Shown: one piece after another, positions 5,078 to 5,896 of the stretch | How positions within the stretch are numbered: the first letter of the stretch is position 1 | Layout: each line of letters starts with the position of its first letter | Assembly (NCBI GenBank): GCA_021819225.1 | Contig: JAKARU010000052.1 | Span: 1 to 5,896, forward strand | DNA length: 5,896 nt | Source: Thermoplasmata archaeon | GTDB taxonomy: Archaea > Thermoplasmatota > Thermoplasmata > Thermoplasmatales > Thermoplasmataceae | Direction: 5' to 3' | Translations under genes and position numbers: made by a program | The notes under the pieces: generated by a model | Seen by the model: only the letters and a program-made list of their open reading frames with translations | Database searches by the model: none | Told to the model about the DNA's origin: nothing

Positions 5078-5449
5078 ATGGAAAGGACAGTGATTGATTA
5101 TAACAAGAATGATCATAAAATAACGGTAAAAACCATTGAAAAACATATCAAGGTGTCATCTGATGGCGTGGTAATTGCAGAAACTGATGATGCTTTGATG
5201 TTGAGTGAGCAGGGACACGGAGATACTGTGTACATACCTGTAAGGGATGCAAAACTCAAGTATTTTAAGGAATCGCCAACAAAATCAAAGTGCCCATATA
5301 AGGGAACGGCTGATTACTATTCACTGAACATAAATGGAAATGAGAAGAAAGATGCCGTATGGCGATACATCAAGCCATCACTCGATTTTATCCCCATAAA
5401 AGATTATATGGCATTTGACCAGAACTCAATTGATAAGATAGAAATGTGA
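5078..5449 (+). CDS. DUF427 domain-containing protein
   Basis: This 123-residue protein is a complete single-domain member of the DUF427 family (PF04248), a small soluble beta-rich fold of unknown biochemical role found in bacteria and archaea. Diagnostic features: a strand pair with VVIAETDDALML (31-42), VYIPVRDAK (51-59), the family signature CPYKGTADYYS (72-82), an invariant-type Trp (W95) followed by P100, and a closing IKDYMAF (107-113). Length matches the family (about 95-125 for single-domain forms). There is no signal peptide or membrane segment. The ATG at 5078 is supported by a TATA box at leaderless spacing. It is convergent with the FMN reductase gene, leaving only 12 bases between the stops. 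Co-occurrence with a redox enzyme is not evidence of shared function, since they are on opposite strands. Confidence 0.9.
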   Translation: MERTVIDYNKNDHKITVKTIEKHIKVSSDGVVIAETDDALMLSEQGHGDTVYIPVRDAKLKYFKESPTKSKCPYKGTADYYSLNINGNEKKDAVWRYIKPSLDFIPIKDYMAFDQNSIDKIEM

Positions 5450-5479
5450 GAAAACAAAATTTTAATTATTAGCGTTTTT
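5450..5479. terminator. Compact convergent 3'-end region between DUF427 and the FMN reductase
   Basis: The 12-base gap and its flanks are A/T-rich. AAAATTTT at 5457-5463 and nearby provides a T-run for the plus-strand transcript, with TTTTT at 5475-5479 inside the convergent gene as a second one. On the minus strand the same AAAATTTT tract serves the FMN reductase transcript. The two mRNAs probably overlap at their 3' ends. Confidence 0.35.
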
Positions 5480-5896
5480 CTGTTTCCTGATCTCGTCAAC
5501 GAGCCTGTTCAGGAGTTGCTTTATCAGATTTATGGCCATTTCATCGACTAGATGACCGTTTTCATCAAATTTTGTATGTGCAAAGCTTATGAATACCTCT
5601 GGCCTGTTTATGACCCTTGCATCCATGAACCCCATTACCTGTCTCAGGTGGTACTGTGCCCTTGAACCTCCCAGCATGCTTGGAGATGCACTCATTATCG
5701 CTCCAATCTTTCCTGTGAAGGGATTATCCTGTGGTGGTCTTGAGATATAGTCCAGTGTGTTCTTGAGAACCCCTGGAATTGAAAAGTCATATTCTGGCGT
5801 TGCGATTATGAATCCGTCTGCGTTCTTGATCTGGTTTCTGAATTTCCCGACAGGTTCTGGCTGGTTTTCATCAAGGTCCTGATTGTATAATGGGAT
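5462..5896 (-). CDS. NADPH-dependent FMN reductase, N-terminus beyond window edge
   Basis: The frame is open from its TAA stop to the right edge, giving 144 residues of the C-terminal part of a flavodoxin-like reductase (PF03358). These enzymes reduce FMN, quinones or azo/chromate-type acceptors with NAD(P)H in the cytoplasm. The diagnostic segment is TPEYDFSIPGVLKNTLDY at visible residues 33-50, followed by SRP; the near-invariant PEYxxSIPGxLKNxxD binds the flavin ring. Upstream, IPLYNQDL (1-8) matches the family's LPLYxxDL. GKIGAIMSASPSMLGGSRAQ (62-81) is the later strand and loop. The internal Met at 5695 is in the middle of the domain and is not a start. Full-length relatives have about 175-190 residues, so roughly 40-50 are missing. 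The missing part includes the N-terminal phosphate-binding loop, which cannot be checked here. The C-terminus is a charged helix ending in Asn-rich residues. Confidence 0.9.
   Translation of the reverse strand: MPLYNQDLDENQPEPVGKFRNQIKNADGFIIATPEYDFSIPGVLKNTLDYISRPPQDNPFTGKIGAIMSASPSMLGGSRAQYHLRQVMGFMDARVINRPEVFISFAHTKFDENGHLVDEMAINLIKQLLNRLVDEIRKQKNANN

Overview
The window looks like chromosomal DNA of a thermoacidophilic archaeon of the Thermoplasmatales type (Thermoplasma/Ferroplasma/Cuniculiplasma-like). The support is indirect. Arginine is mostly AGG/AGA and isoleucine often ATA. A/T-rich TATA-like boxes sit about 24-27 bases before start codons, as expected for leaderless archaeal mRNAs. 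The gene set (RmuC-type nuclease, ExoIII, EamA carrier, DUF427) fits such a genome. I cannot name a species.

Layout, left to right. (1) Positions 1-676 are a more A/T-rich accessory-looking patch on the minus strand. It holds a small secreted or membrane peptide precursor with a Gly/Ala-rich, four-cysteine C-terminus. Ten bases downstream, a second small hydrophobic membrane protein starts at a TTG behind a strong GGTGGT ribosome-binding site and runs off the window. The arrangement resembles a bacteriocin (archaeocin) precursor with its immunity or partner protein; this is inference. (2) Upstream of that pair on the same strand is a complete radical SAM/SPASM enzyme resembling the TIGR04053 group. 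(3) Divergent from it is a membrane-anchored RmuC-family nuclease, which converges on an exodeoxyribonuclease III/AP endonuclease (XthA). (4) Divergent from XthA is a ten-helix EamA/DMT carrier, followed by a DUF427 protein with its own leaderless promoter. (5) Converging on DUF427 from the right edge is the C-terminal three quarters of an NADPH-dependent FMN reductase.

Most of the window (about 790-5896) is ordinary housekeeping material: two DNA-processing enzymes back to back, a transporter and redox proteins, mostly as single-gene units. The part worth attention is the left end. It has an unrecognised Cys-containing hydrophobic peptide with a possible 5' frameshift that hides a signal peptide, a tightly linked membrane partner, and a short repeat/palindrome cluster in its upstream region. 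A radical SAM/SPASM enzyme lies just upstream. No rRNA, tRNA, CRISPR array or insertion sequence was seen.
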